A DNA stretch of 64,000 bases from Qipengyuania_C sp046254955 (GTDB lineage Bacteria > Pseudomonadota > Alphaproteobacteria > Sphingomonadales > Sphingomonadaceae). Below, piece after piece: positions 1 through 8,816 of this stretch. Below the pieces are notes generated by a model that saw nothing but the letters and a program-made list of their open reading frames with translations, was not told the origin of the DNA and made no database searches. A program made the position numbers and the translations under genes. Location: assembly GCF_046254955.1 (NCBI RefSeq), contig NZ_JBJXRG010000001.1:1674001-1738000 (forward strand), in the 5' to 3' direction. Every line of letters starts with the position of its first letter. Position 1 is the stretch's first letter.

Positions 1-44
1 TCTTCGGCGTTAAGTACGCCGCCTCGAATCTGGAAATGGTCCAT
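1..44 (-). CDS. lysA: Diaminopimelate decarboxylase, N-terminal fragment (cut by window start)
   Basis: Only the first 14 codons are inside the window. Reading from the ATG at 44-42 gives MDHFQIRGGVLNAE, which matches the usual opening of sphingomonad diaminopimelate decarboxylase, the PLP enzyme of the last step of lysine synthesis. It lies 5 bases after the stop of a small lipoprotein gene that follows argH, the gene order common in this group. The assignment rests on a short N-terminus and on synteny, so it is likely but not proven. Confidence 0.7.
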   Translation of the reverse strand, partial: MDHFQIRGGVLNAE

Positions 45-49
45 CGCGC

Positions 50-295
50 TTAGTCCGGCGGAAGGTCGAAAGGATCGTCTTCACGCTCTTCCGAACGACG
101 GCGCAATTCGACGCTGCGCTCGGGTGCAGCGAGGGTTTCCATTTCGAGCAACTCTTCCGCATTGGGCCGTTCCCCGGCGCCGAAGGGTGCGGGCGGCAGG
201 CTCGATCCGGCCTGCGGCTCAAGATCGCGGCTTTGACCGCAAGCGGCCAGCGCCAGGATCGAAACAGGGGCGAGGATGGCAAGCTTGCTGCGCAT
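50..295 (-). CDS. Small lipoprotein between argH and lysA
   Basis: An 81-residue protein with a lipoprotein signal: charged start MRSK, a hydrophobic stretch, then the lipobox LAAC with Cys19 as the lipidation site. The mature part is short, proline-rich and acidic, and ends in DPFDLPPD. Its ATG overlaps the argH stop (TAATG), so it is translationally coupled to argH and is followed at once by lysA. Small lipoproteins in this position (LptM/YifL-like) are common in proteobacteria. No enzymatic domain is visible, and the exact function is unknown. Confidence 0.8.
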   Translation of the reverse strand: MRSKLAILAPVSILALAACGQSRDLEPQAGSSLPPAPFGAGERPNAEELLEMETLAAPERSVELRRRSEEREDDPFDLPPD

Positions 296-1671
296 TAGTC
301 GTCCATTCCCATCAGTTTCCTCGCTTCGGCCACGCGCGCGCGGACCTGGTCGGGTGCGGTTCCCCCGAAAGATGACCGGGCAGCGACCGATGCCTCGACC
401 GAAAGCGCATCATACACGCGCTCGTCGATCCGCCCATCGATTTTCCGTAGCTCATCAAGCGATAGCGCGTCGAGCGCCACGCCCTTGCTTTCGGCCAGCT
501 TGACCGCGGCGCCAGTAACATGATGCGCCTCGCGGAATGGCACGTCGGCTTCGCGCACCAGCCAGTCGGCGAGGTCCGTTGCGGTCGCATAGCCGAGTTC
601 GGCGGCTTCGCGCATCCGCTCGGTGTTAAACGCGCTGTCGGCTACCATTCCGGCCATTGCGGCGAGGCACAGGTCAAGCAGCCCTGCGGCTTCGAACACC
701 GGCGGCTTGTCGTCCTGCATGTCTTTCGAATAAGCGAGCGGCAGGCCCTTCATCGTTACTTGAAGCGCGGTCGCGCAGCCGATGATCCGTCCGGCATGAC
801 CGCGCACCAGTTCCGCCGCATCGGGGTTCTTCTTCTGCGGCATGATCGAACTGCCGGTGCTGAGTGCGTCGGGCAGACGGATAAAACCGAATGGCTGGCT
901 TGCCCACAGCACCATTTCCTCGGCCAGGCGAGATAGGTGGATGGCGCATTGGCTGGCCGCCTGGAGGTAATCGAGCGCAAAATCGCGGTCCGATACGGCG
1001 TCGAGAGAATTGCGCGTCGGAAAGGCAAAGCCAAGCTCTTTTGCCGTCGCGTCGCGATCGATCGGGAAGCCAGTCCCGGCCAGCGCCGCGCTGCCAAGCG
1101 GGCAGAGGTTCATCCTGTCGCGCGCCGCTGCAAAGCGGTCACGATCCCGGTGAAACATCTCGAAATAAGCCATTAAGTGATGGCCGAGCGTCACCGGCTG
1201 TGCGGTTTGCAAATGGGTGAAGCCGGGCATGATGCTGCCAGAATGTTCGCCTGCCCGCTCAACCAGCGAAACCATCACTAGGCCTAGACCGTAGTCGGCG
1301 CGGTCCATTGCATCGCGCACCCACATCCGGAAATCGGTCGCGACCTGGTCGTTGCGGCTGCGCGCCGTGTGCAAACGGCCTGCCACCGGGCCGATCAATT
1401 CGGCCAGCCGTGCCTCGACCGTCATGTGAATGTCTTCGAGGTCCCAGTCTTCCGGAACCCCATCGCGCTCATATTCGGCGGCGACCTTGTCGAGCCCTTC
1501 GGAAATCGTCTTGGAATCGTCCGCGCTCACGATCCCCTGCGCGCCCAGCATCGCGACATGCGCCTTCGATGCGGCGATATCCTGCCGCCACAGCGCCTTG
1601 TCGAAGGGAATGGAGGCGTTTATCTCGCGCATGATCGCGCTCGGCCCTTCGGCAAAGCGTCCGCCCCACAT
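295..1671 (-). CDS. argH: Argininosuccinate lyase
   Basis: Cytoplasmic fumarase/aspartase-superfamily enzyme that splits argininosuccinate into arginine and fumarate, the last step of arginine synthesis. The 458-residue protein starts MWGGRFAEGPSAIM and carries the superfamily signature GSSIMPQKKNPDAAE near residue 280 and the TARSRNDQV segment, as expected for ArgH. I chose the ATG at 1671 because an AAGGG lies upstream and because family members begin at MWGGRF. A GTG at 1710 is possible. It is divergent from a thioredoxin-like gene only about 20 bases away and is followed by coupled lipoprotein and lysA genes. Confidence 0.95.
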   Translation of the reverse strand: MWGGRFAEGPSAIMREINASIPFDKALWRQDIAASKAHVAMLGAQGIVSADDSKTISEGLDKVAAEYERDGVPEDWDLEDIHMTVEARLAELIGPVAGRLHTARSRNDQVATDFRMWVRDAMDRADYGLGLVMVSLVERAGEHSGSIMPGFTHLQTAQPVTLGHHLMAYFEMFHRDRDRFAAARDRMNLCPLGSAALAGTGFPIDRDATAKELGFAFPTRNSLDAVSDRDFALDYLQAASQCAIHLSRLAEEMVLWASQPFGFIRLPDALSTGSSIMPQKKNPDAAELVRGHAGRIIGCATALQVTMKGLPLAYSKDMQDDKPPVFEAAGLLDLCLAAMAGMVADSAFNTERMREAAELGYATATDLADWLVREADVPFREAHHVTGAAVKLAESKGVALDALSLDELRKIDGRIDERVYDALSVEASVAARSSFGGTAPDQVRARVAEARKLMGMDD

Positions 1672-1690
1672 CTGATTGGAGCCCTTGTCA

Positions 1691-2260
1691 GTGTCCCGTT
1701 CGCCGCTCACGTCTGTTCTGATCGCCATGCTGCTGCTTTCGGGCTGCGATAGGGAAGCGCCGCATGACTCGCAACAACAGCCGCAATTGGGGGCGGCAAA
1801 GCCTGAATTGACTGGCGAGATCGATCGCGGCTTTTCCGGCGACCTGATGCCGGCGGTCGCGTTGACCGATCCGGCGGGCCGGAGCCTCAACACCGGTGCT
1901 TTGCAGGGGCAGCATGTGCTTGTGAACCTGTGGGCGACCTGGTGCGCGCCGTGCATCGCCGAGATGCCGCTGCTGGATGAGCTGGCGGCGGATTACGACG
2001 GGCGGATGCGCGTGGTCACGGTGAGCCAGGATTTGCAAGGCGCCGAGCGGGTCGAGCCATTTTTCGCCCAGCGATCATTCGAATTTCTCGAACCGTGGCT
2101 CGATCCCGACACGCGGCTAGGCTTCGCGCTGGGCGATGTCGTCCTGCCAACCACAGTTCTCTACGATGCCAGCGGCCAGGAAATCTGGCGCGTGGTCGGC
2201 GGCTATGACTGGGGCAGCGAGGAAGCTCGCGCCGCTATCGATGAGGCTTTGGGGACTTAG
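1691..2260 (+). CDS. TlpA/ResA-like thioredoxin-fold lipoprotein
   Basis: Membrane-anchored periplasmic thiol-disulfide protein. The N-terminus is a lipoprotein signal ending in the lipobox LLSGC. The thioredoxin-fold domain carries the redox motif WCAPC in the context NLWATWCAPCIAEMPLL, typical of TlpA/ResA/DsbE proteins that reduce apocytochrome c or other periplasmic thiols. A GTG start at 1691 is preferred because GGAG lies 9 bases upstream and the signal peptide is then compact. TTG codons at 1676 and 1685 are in frame. The start region lies against the divergent argH start, so the two promoters must overlap coding sequence. The substrate is not evident. Confidence 0.85.
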   Translation: MSRSPLTSVLIAMLLLSGCDREAPHDSQQQPQLGAAKPELTGEIDRGFSGDLMPAVALTDPAGRSLNTGALQGQHVLVNLWATWCAPCIAEMPLLDELAADYDGRMRVVTVSQDLQGAERVEPFFAQRSFEFLEPWLDPDTRLGFALGDVVLPTTVLYDASGQEIWRVVGGYDWGSEEARAAIDEALGT

Positions 2261-2273
2261 GCAAAACGAGGAG

Positions 2274-2349
2274 TGGTGGGCGATGACAGGCTCGAACTGC
2301 CGACCCTCTCGGTGTAAACGAGATGCTCTACCAACTGAGCTAATCGCCC
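2274..2349 (-). tRNA. tRNA-Val (anticodon TAC)
   Basis: The minus strand folds into a full cloverleaf. The 7-bp acceptor stem is GGGCGAT/ATCGCCC, the D-arm contains AGCTCAGTTGGTAGAGC, the anticodon loop is TTTACAC with TAC at 2316-2314 closed by TCTCG/CGAGA, and the T-arm contains GGTTCGAGCC-like sequence (GCAGTTCGAGCCTG). The CCA end is encoded (2276-2274). It lies between the convergent ends of the TlpA-like gene and the space before the asparaginase gene. Confidence 0.96.
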
Positions 2350-2445
2350 CACGGCTCGCTTTGCAAGTGGGGGCTATCTAGCGTCCAATTCTGCAAAATC
2401 AATTGCTGATGGCGCGAAAGTTTTCCGACCGCTAGGTCGCTGGGC

Positions 2446-3426
2446 ATGACGCAGCCGAGAATCACTGTCCTGGCCACAGGGGGAACCATTGCCGGAAAGG
2501 CCGGTTCGGCCACCCGGCACGACTATCGCCCGGGCCAGATCGGAATCGATGAATTGCTCGGCCAGGTAAGCGCGCTGGGCATCGATTCGCAATTCCGCGG
2601 CCAGCAGATCGCCAATATCGGTTCGGAGGACATAGGCGAGCAAATCTGGGCACAGCTGCACCGCGCTGCGCTTGCGGCGATCAATGATCCGGCGTGTAAC
2701 GGAGTGATCATCACCCATGGCACCGACACAGTCGAGGAAACCGCATTCCTGTTCGACCAAACCCTGCCGGCAGACAAGCCGGTGGTGATGGTCGGCGCGA
2801 TGCGGCCAGCTGATGCGGTCGGATCTGACGGACTGCGGAATTTCGCCAATGCGGTGCAGGTCGTGAGCGACGGCGATGCGGCTGGCAGGGGCGTATTGGT
2901 GGTGATGGGAGACAAGGTTTTCGCCGCGCGCGATATCCGCAAGGCGCGCACGGCCAGCGCCGATGCGTTCGCGGGCTATCCGCGCGACGAGATTGGACTG
3001 GTCAGGCCCAGCAAACTGGAATGGTTCGGAGCTCCTTGGCGCAGCGGAGAAGAGGCGCGCTTTGCTTATCCCGATCCGTGGCCTGAAGTCGCTCTGATTT
3101 ACATCTATGCCGGGATTACGGCGGACGTTGCTGCGCGGCAAATCACCGGAAAGACGCGCGCGGTCATCGTCGCGGGAGTGGGAGAGGGCAATATGCCCGA
3201 AGCTGTCCGCGACTATCTGGCAGGGCTCGCCAAGGCAGGGATGATCGTCGTTCGTGCCAGCCGCGTCGAAGAGGCGCTGGTTGATCGCGCCCCTTCTGAC
3301 GACGAGCTGGGCTTTATCGCGGTCCGTGCATTGCGGCCCGCGAAGGCACGAATTCTCGTACAGCTCATGCTGGCGAGCGGGAAAGCCGATCGTGTGGCGA
3401 TCCAGGCCGAGTTTGATCGGCGGTAA
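2446..3426 (+). CDS. L-asparaginase, bacterial type I/II fold
   Basis: Hydrolyses asparagine to aspartate and ammonia. Both threonine catalytic motifs are visible: TGGTIAG at residues 11-17 (Thr14) and HGTDTVEETA at 91-100 (Thr93, Asp94). The 326-residue length is normal. No signal peptide is present, so a cytoplasmic location is predicted, unlike the periplasmic AnsB of enterics. It stands alone between tRNA-Val and the helicase gene. The family is certain; preference for asparagine over glutamine cannot be read from the sequence. Confidence 0.93.
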   Translation: MTQPRITVLATGGTIAGKAGSATRHDYRPGQIGIDELLGQVSALGIDSQFRGQQIANIGSEDIGEQIWAQLHRAALAAINDPACNGVIITHGTDTVEETAFLFDQTLPADKPVVMVGAMRPADAVGSDGLRNFANAVQVVSDGDAAGRGVLVVMGDKVFAARDIRKARTASADAFAGYPRDEIGLVRPSKLEWFGAPWRSGEEARFAYPDPWPEVALIYIYAGITADVAARQITGKTRAVIVAGVGEGNMPEAVRDYLAGLAKAGMIVVRASRVEEALVDRAPSDDELGFIAVRALRPAKARILVQLMLASGKADRVAIQAEFDRR

Positions 3427-3432
3427 ATTTGT

Positions 3433-3476
3433 GTTGGGTGCGGGAAGCTCCTCCGTTCTGACGTTGCGTACCCAAC
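3433..3476 (+). terminator. Candidate hairpin terminator after asparaginase gene
   Basis: GTTGGGT at 3433-3439 pairs with ACCCAAC at 3470-3476 around a long loop, and is followed within a few bases by CTTTTTCT. It lies 7 bases after the asparaginase stop. The loop is longer than in textbook terminators, so this is a candidate only. Confidence 0.35.
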
Positions 3477-3700
3477 AGTTCGCTTTTTCTGCCAAAGGCC
3501 ACTCTCTTACCTTCGCCGACATTTCTTTCGCACCTGCAATATAACGCAAGCCAAACAGCGGTTTTGGCGCTATGGGACGCGGTCAAGGCGCTTTCGGCCA
3601 AGGCCTTCGCCGCCAAGTGAGCTGAGTGCAGAAACTGCACCATCCTCACATACTTCTTTCCCCGGCGCCATTTTTTGCGCTCTTTTTCAAGCGAAAATGC

Positions 3701-5536
3701 ATGTCTTTTGAAACTCTTCCTCCGATTATCGGAGAAGCCCTTGCCGCCCGCGGCTATACCGAACCCACACCTGTTCAAGCGGCTACAATTGCTCCTGATT
3801 CTGCCGGACGTGATCTGATCGTCTCGGCGCAGACCGGATCGGGTAAAACGGTTGCCTTTGGTATTGCTTTGGCGGAGCAACTGCTCGGCGAGATCCGCGG
3901 GACGCCGCTAACCGAAAAACCGCTTGCTCTCGTTATCGCGCCCACGCGTGAACTGGCCCTGCAAGTCAGCCGGGAACTCGGCTGGCTCTACGCCAAGGCC
4001 GGGATGCAGATCGCGACCTGCGTCGGAGGGATGGATGCCAGCAAGGAAAGGCGCGCCTTGCGCTCGGGGCCGGCCATTGTGGTCGGCACGCCAGGCCGGC
4101 TGAGAGACCATCTCGAACGCGGCGCGCTCGACTTGTCGGGGCTGATAGGTGTTGTCCTGGATGAGGCGGACGAAATGCTCGACATGGGCTTTCGCGACGA
4201 TCTCGAGGAAATCCTCGACGCAACTCCTGACACCCGCCGCACTCTGCTATTTTCTGCCACCATGCCGCGTGCAATCGTTCGGTTAGCAGAGCGATACCAG
4301 TCAAACGCGCTCCGGCTCTCGCTGGCAGGTAATGATCGCGGGCACGGCGATATCGACTACCAGGCAATCAGCGTCGGTCCGTCCGAAATCGAGAACGCCG
4401 TCGTCAATCTGCTGCGCTTTCATGAGGCCGAATCCGCTATCTGTTTCTGCGCCACTCGCGACAGTGTCCGGCGGCTCCACGCCACTTTGCAAAATCGTGG
4501 CTTCGGCGTGGTCGCGCTGTCCGGTGAGCACTCGCAGCAAGAACGCAATCAGGCTTTGCAAGCCATGCGTGATCGGCGTGCCCGCGTGTGCGTCGCCACT
4601 GATGTCGCCGCACGCGGCCTCGACTTGCCGACGCTAAGCTTGGTCATCCATGTCGAAACGCCGCGCGACGCCGAAACGCTGCAGCACCGCTCTGGCCGTA
4701 CCGGCCGCGCGGGCAAGAAGGGCACTGCGGCGATTATCGTCCCCTACAATCGCCGCAAGCGCGTCGAAAGTATGCTGCGCGGCGCGAAGATCGAAGCCAA
4801 ATGGATCGACGCACCGACGCCCGAGGCGATCCGCAAGAAAGACCATGCGCGCCTGATGGAAAAGCTCACGGCACCGGCCGACTATGAAGATGATGACCGC
4901 GCCATTGCAACAGAGCTAATGGAGCGGCTTCCTGCGGAGGACATAGCCGCGGCGCTTGTGCAGGCGCACCGGGCGAAGATGCCGCAACCTGAAGAACTGC
5001 TCGCCAACACGCCCGAGGCGCGCGAAAGAGCGAAAGCAGAGCGCCACCGCCCGGGTTTTGAGGACATAGTCTGGTTCAAGATGGGTATTGGCCGCCGCCA
5101 GAACGCCGAACCACGCTGGATCTTGCCGCTCATCTGCCGCCGCGGCCATATCACGCGCAACGAAATCGGCGCTATTCGCGTCGGTCCCAACGAATCCTGG
5201 TTTCAGGTCCCTCGCGCGATTGCAGCCAAGTTCGCGGAAACCCTGCTACGTACCGCGTCCAGCGAGGACGAACAGGACGCGATCGAGATCAAAGAGTCGC
5301 CTGAAGGTCCGCGGATCGAAGCGCGCAACAACCGCAAGCATGGCGGAGCAGATGTGCGCGCCAAGCCGTTCCGTAAAGGGAACGGCGGCAAGCCTCGTTT
5401 TGCTTCCAAAGGTGGGAAGAAAGACGCATCCCGGCCCGACGGTGGCAAATCCCGATCGGGTAAGCCCAAATCCGGTTTCAAGGGTAAAGGCAAGGGTAAG
5501 GCCGCGGGCAAAGCCAAGGGGCCACCACAAGGTTAA
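3701..5536 (+). CDS. DEAD-box RNA helicase with DbpA-type RNA-binding domain
   Basis: ATP-dependent RNA helicase, 611 residues, probably acting in ribosome assembly or RNA decay (CsdA/DeaD/DbpA group). The two RecA domains show the family motifs in order: AQTGSGKT, PTRELAL, TPGRL, DEADEMLDMGF, SAT, ATDVAARGLD and HRSGRTGRAG. A DbpA/CsdA-type RNA-binding domain follows (around residues 455-530), then a strongly basic low-complexity Lys/Gly tail. The ATG at 3701 (MSFETLPPI) is chosen because homologues start there; an ATG-like extension to 3626 would add an atypical hydrophobic leader. The Shine-Dalgarno is weak. About 270 bases without a gene precede it, which could hold a long leader as in cold-induced helicases. 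Confidence 0.93.
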   Translation: MSFETLPPIIGEALAARGYTEPTPVQAATIAPDSAGRDLIVSAQTGSGKTVAFGIALAEQLLGEIRGTPLTEKPLALVIAPTRELALQVSRELGWLYAKAGMQIATCVGGMDASKERRALRSGPAIVVGTPGRLRDHLERGALDLSGLIGVVLDEADEMLDMGFRDDLEEILDATPDTRRTLLFSATMPRAIVRLAERYQSNALRLSLAGNDRGHGDIDYQAISVGPSEIENAVVNLLRFHEAESAICFCATRDSVRRLHATLQNRGFGVVALSGEHSQQERNQALQAMRDRRARVCVATDVAARGLDLPTLSLVIHVETPRDAETLQHRSGRTGRAGKKGTAAIIVPYNRRKRVESMLRGAKIEAKWIDAPTPEAIRKKDHARLMEKLTAPADYEDDDRAIATELMERLPAEDIAAALVQAHRAKMPQPEELLANTPEARERAKAERHRPGFEDIVWFKMGIGRRQNAEPRWILPLICRRGHITRNEIGAIRVGPNESWFQVPRAIAAKFAETLLRTASSEDEQDAIEIKESPEGPRIEARNNRKHGGADVRAKPFRKGNGGKPRFASKGGKKDASRPDGGKSRSGKPKSGFKGKGKGKAAGKAKGPPQG

Positions 5537-5795
5537 GCGCCCGGATCGAAGCAGCGGTAGAGAGAGCCTCGTCCGGAGTCGCTGTGAGGCGCTCCTACTG
5601 TTCGACATCTTGCAAGTTTGCGCAGATCTTGCCGGCTGCCGGAGGCCACATACCTCAAATTCATGGCCCAAAGCATCCCATCCGCAGACAGCCGCAAATG
5701 GTCAATCGATTAATTGAGACCCATGATCCGCGTCCTTCGGGCCGGTGCCGGGCGCCGCGGCTGGTGCAATCAGTGGCGAGTAGATGCCACCGGGC

Positions 5796-6908
5796 TCATC
5801 CCCACGGCGTAACGAGATATTTCTCGCCGGTTTTCATCTGGCGATAGTCGAGGATCGCGTCTTTCGTCAGCATCGCTTCGAGGTCGACCTTGGTCTTGTA
5901 GCTGCTGGCAAAGGTCGTCGTCAGGTTGTCGATCACGCGCTGGCGCATCCGCATCATCGTTTCCATCCCTGCCTGCTGCAGGAACGGCGTCAGCAGCCAG
6001 CCCGATAGTGTCCAGCCAAAGCCATATGAGGGCGTCAGCGTGGTCGGAGCGAAGTCGAGGCGGCCGTAAATGAACATGCGCTTCGCCTGGTTGGAACCGT
6101 AACGGGAATATTCTGTCATCTTCGAAACCGCGACTTGCTCCATTGCCTTGAAGCAACTGTCTATCATCTTACCGCCGCCGATCGGATCAAAGCCGTAGAA
6201 AGCGTCGGTCGTGTCGATCGCGCTCTTGAGCTGGTCCATGAAATCATCGTCTGATGAGTTAACAACATGCTCCGCGCCAAGACCCTTGAGCAAGTCGACT
6301 TGGTCCTGCTTGCGCACGATATTGACCAGCGCGAGATCGTCTTCCTGGCAGATCTTGACCAGCATCTGGCCCAGGTTCGATGCGCCGACGGTGTGGAGAA
6401 TAGCCTTCTGACCATCCATCCGTGCGTTCTCGGCAAAGCCCAGCGCGGTCATCGGATTGACGAAGCTTGATGCACCTTCTTCTGAAGAATGGTCGCCGAG
6501 CGGCAGGCACATCGCCGCGTCCGCAATGGCGTATTGGCTGAAAGCATTGCCGGGAACGCAGGCCACACGCTGGCCCATCAGCGCCTTGGCCATGTCAGAA
6601 TCGCCCGTCGCAACCACTGTACCCGCACCTTCGTTACCAGCAGGCAGCCGCTGGTCATGGCGCGCCTTGGCAGCGGAATTGAACGGTTCAGGCATGTTGG
6701 CGACGACCTTGCCCGGCGAATATTCGGCATTCTCGAAATCGGCCGCCCCAGTGAGGATGGCCAGATCGGACGGGTTGATCGGTGCCGCCTCCATCTTGAC
6801 GAGGACCTGGTTGCCAGTGGGGTCGGGAAATTCGCTGTCGACGATCTCGACCGTGAGCGTCCCATCCGAAGTCAGCGTGGTGAAAAGTTGCTTGCCGGTG
6901 GTGCTCAT
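5796..6908 (-). CDS. MDR-family zinc-type alcohol dehydrogenase/quinone oxidoreductase-like protein
   Basis: A 370-residue medium-chain dehydrogenase/reductase. The N-terminal GroES-like part contains PINPSDLAILTG and GNEGAGTVVATG; the Rossmann part contains the cofactor region ILHTVGASNLGQM. The usual zinc-binding cysteines are absent, pointing to the quinone oxidoreductase/enoyl reductase branch that uses NADPH without metal. The substrate is unknown. The gene has a good Shine-Dalgarno (GAGGAG) and is divergent from the M28 peptidase gene. A short inverted repeat lies in its leader. Confidence 0.85.
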   Translation of the reverse strand: MSTTGKQLFTTLTSDGTLTVEIVDSEFPDPTGNQVLVKMEAAPINPSDLAILTGAADFENAEYSPGKVVANMPEPFNSAAKARHDQRLPAGNEGAGTVVATGDSDMAKALMGQRVACVPGNAFSQYAIADAAMCLPLGDHSSEEGASSFVNPMTALGFAENARMDGQKAILHTVGASNLGQMLVKICQEDDLALVNIVRKQDQVDLLKGLGAEHVVNSSDDDFMDQLKSAIDTTDAFYGFDPIGGGKMIDSCFKAMEQVAVSKMTEYSRYGSNQAKRMFIYGRLDFAPTTLTPSYGFGWTLSGWLLTPFLQQAGMETMMRMRQRVIDNLTTTFASSYKTKVDLEAMLTKDAILDYRQMKTGEKYLVTPWG

Positions 6909-6934
6909 TGAAATTCTCCTCGTTCGACTGGTTG

Positions 6935-6953
6935 AATCGACTGATGGTCGATT
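6935..6953. promoter_or_regulatory. Inverted repeat, possible operator
   Basis: AATCGAC (6935-6941) and GTCGATT (6947-6953) form a perfect 7-bp inverted repeat around TGATG. It lies 27 bases upstream of the MDR start codon, in the space shared with the divergent M28 peptidase gene. It could be a dimeric repressor site. No candidate regulator gene is adjacent. Confidence 0.4.
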
Positions 6954-7044
6954 GATGGGTTGCGATCAAGGACTGTCTGTGGGCAGGGGGCTTGCGTTTA
7001 TCGAAGGCTGACGTATCGCGCCTTGGAAATCGGAGACTGCATCC

Positions 7045-8667
7045 ATGAAACGTACCTTGCTTCTTTGCGCATCCGCCTTTTTCCTCGCGCCCATGACGAC
7101 CGCGGCTCACGAGGCCGAGCCTTCGGTCGAGCGGCTGGAAGCGGACATGCAGGTTCTTGCCCATGATTCATTGGAGGGCAGGGAAGCGGGAACGCAAGGG
7201 TACGACGTGGCGGCGGGCTATGTGGCCGGGCATTTTGCCGCAATCGGTCTGCAGACTTCGGCCAATGGCACCTATTTCCAAAGTATACCTTTCGCGAGCT
7301 ATCGTAGCGCGGGAGATGAGGCCAACACCCTGAATATCGATGGAATTGCGGGTATCGGCGGACTGGTGGCAGTCGAGGATTACTCCGCTTCCGGCACTCC
7401 GCGGATGACAGATGGCGCAATCGAAGGCGAGCTGGTGTTCGTCGGGTTCGGTTTCGCGGGGAGCGGCTATGAACGCGATGACTTCCTCGGTGTCGATCTT
7501 GATGGCAAGATCGCGGTCACGCTGGGAGGCGCGCCAAAGGGCCTGAATACCGAGGAAAGCGCGCACTTCGGTTCAACGCAGGGTCAGCGGCTTTCCGAAC
7601 GCGGCGCGATCGGGGCGATCTCGCTGTGGTCACCGGCGCGCGAGGAGCGTTTCTCCTGGGAGGCGGCCAAGGAAGTCCTGTCCAGTCATTCGACCAGTAT
7701 GGCCTGGATCGGTCCCGATGGGGCAGTGCACAGCTCCGCGCCCAATCTCAAAGCTTCGGCAATTGTAAGCCCTGCGGTTTCGGAGGCACTGTTCGCTGGC
7801 CAGCCGGTGAGCTGGGAACAGGTGGTTGCCGCGGAAGCCGACCCGAGCCTGCCGCTGCCCGGTTTCGAAATGGGCGCGCGTGCGCGGATCACCTTCGCCA
7901 ACGAGATCGAAACTACCAGTAGCCCCAATGTTATCGGCGTGCTGCCCGGCAGCGATCCCAAGCTGGCGCATGAAGTGGTGGTGGTCACTGCGCACCTCGA
8001 TCATGTCGGGATCCAGCCGACCGAGGAAGAGGGTGACGACGAGATATTCAACGGCGCGATGGACAATGCCAGCGGCACGGTTGCAATCATGGAAGTTGCG
8101 CGTCTGCTTGTAGAAGAGCCACCGCGCCGCACCGTCCTGTTCCTTGCCCTGACAGCGGAAGAGAAGGGTCTACGCGGTTCGGACTACTTCGCGCGGTATC
8201 CGGTACTCGAAGAGGGCCAGAAGCTGGTCGCCAACGTCAATCTCGATATGCCTGTGTTGACCTACGAGTTTTCAGACGTTGTCGCATTTGGCGCAGAGCG
8301 CTCAACAATGCTTCCGGCCGTCCAGAAAGCGGTGAAGGATGCAGGGCTGACACTCACGCCCGATCCGCTTCCTGAAGAGGGTTATTTCACCCGCTCAGAC
8401 CAATACAGCTTTGTGAGGCAGGGTATCCCGGCGGTCTATCTGGACACGGGTTTCGGCAATGGCGGCGATGTCGCAGTGCCGGAGTTCGTCCGCGAACATT
8501 ATCACAAGCCATCCGATGAAGCGCATCGGATCGACTACACGCAGCTCGCGCGTTTCACCGCGGTGAATGTGCAGGTGGTCAAGGGTATCGCGAATATGGA
8601 CGAGACGCCCAAATGGAAGAAAGGTGACTTCTTCGGCACCACCTTTGGCGGCCCGATGGAGGACTAG
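7045..8667 (+). CDS. Secreted M28-family zinc aminopeptidase with PA domain
   Basis: A 540-residue exported peptidase. Residues 1-21 form a Sec signal peptide. A protease-associated insertion runs from about 110 to 260, followed by the M28 catalytic domain. Zinc ligands and catalytic residues are visible: TAHLDHVG (His, Asp), GAMDNASGT (Asp), TAEEKGLRGS (Glu pair), NVNLDMP (Asp) and REHYHKPSDE (His). This matches secreted aminopeptidases that trim peptides in the periplasm or outside the cell. It is a single gene, divergent from the MDR gene. Substrate specificity cannot be read. Confidence 0.9.
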   Translation: MKRTLLLCASAFFLAPMTTAAHEAEPSVERLEADMQVLAHDSLEGREAGTQGYDVAAGYVAGHFAAIGLQTSANGTYFQSIPFASYRSAGDEANTLNIDGIAGIGGLVAVEDYSASGTPRMTDGAIEGELVFVGFGFAGSGYERDDFLGVDLDGKIAVTLGGAPKGLNTEESAHFGSTQGQRLSERGAIGAISLWSPAREERFSWEAAKEVLSSHSTSMAWIGPDGAVHSSAPNLKASAIVSPAVSEALFAGQPVSWEQVVAAEADPSLPLPGFEMGARARITFANEIETTSSPNVIGVLPGSDPKLAHEVVVVTAHLDHVGIQPTEEEGDDEIFNGAMDNASGTVAIMEVARLLVEEPPRRTVLFLALTAEEKGLRGSDYFARYPVLEEGQKLVANVNLDMPVLTYEFSDVVAFGAERSTMLPAVQKAVKDAGLTLTPDPLPEEGYFTRSDQYSFVRQGIPAVYLDTGFGNGGDVAVPEFVREHYHKPSDEAHRIDYTQLARFTAVNVQVVKGIANMDETPKWKKGDFFGTTFGGPMED

Positions 8668-8816
8668 GCTGGGCGTCATTCAGCCCTGATGGCCTGCAAA
8701 CAGTCAATTTCCGCGCTTCCGGTGCTCACGACCGAGAAGGTCGCTGCGCTCCGGTTCACGAAAATCCACTGTTTTCGTCACATCAGCATCTTAATATCGG
8801 ACCAGCCTGTGCTCCC

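Noticed and set aside
2374..3549. A 391-codon minus-strand frame opposite the asparaginase gene
   Set aside because: Fully antisense to a clear enzyme gene with both active-site motifs; composition is typical of a shadow frame.
3626..3700. N-terminal extension of the helicase by 25 residues
   Set aside because: The extension is hydrophobic and unlike family members, and the ATG at 3701 begins the conserved sequence.
5537..5795. Possible small gene between the helicase and MDR genes
   Set aside because: Only short frames with no ribosome site or recognisable product were found.
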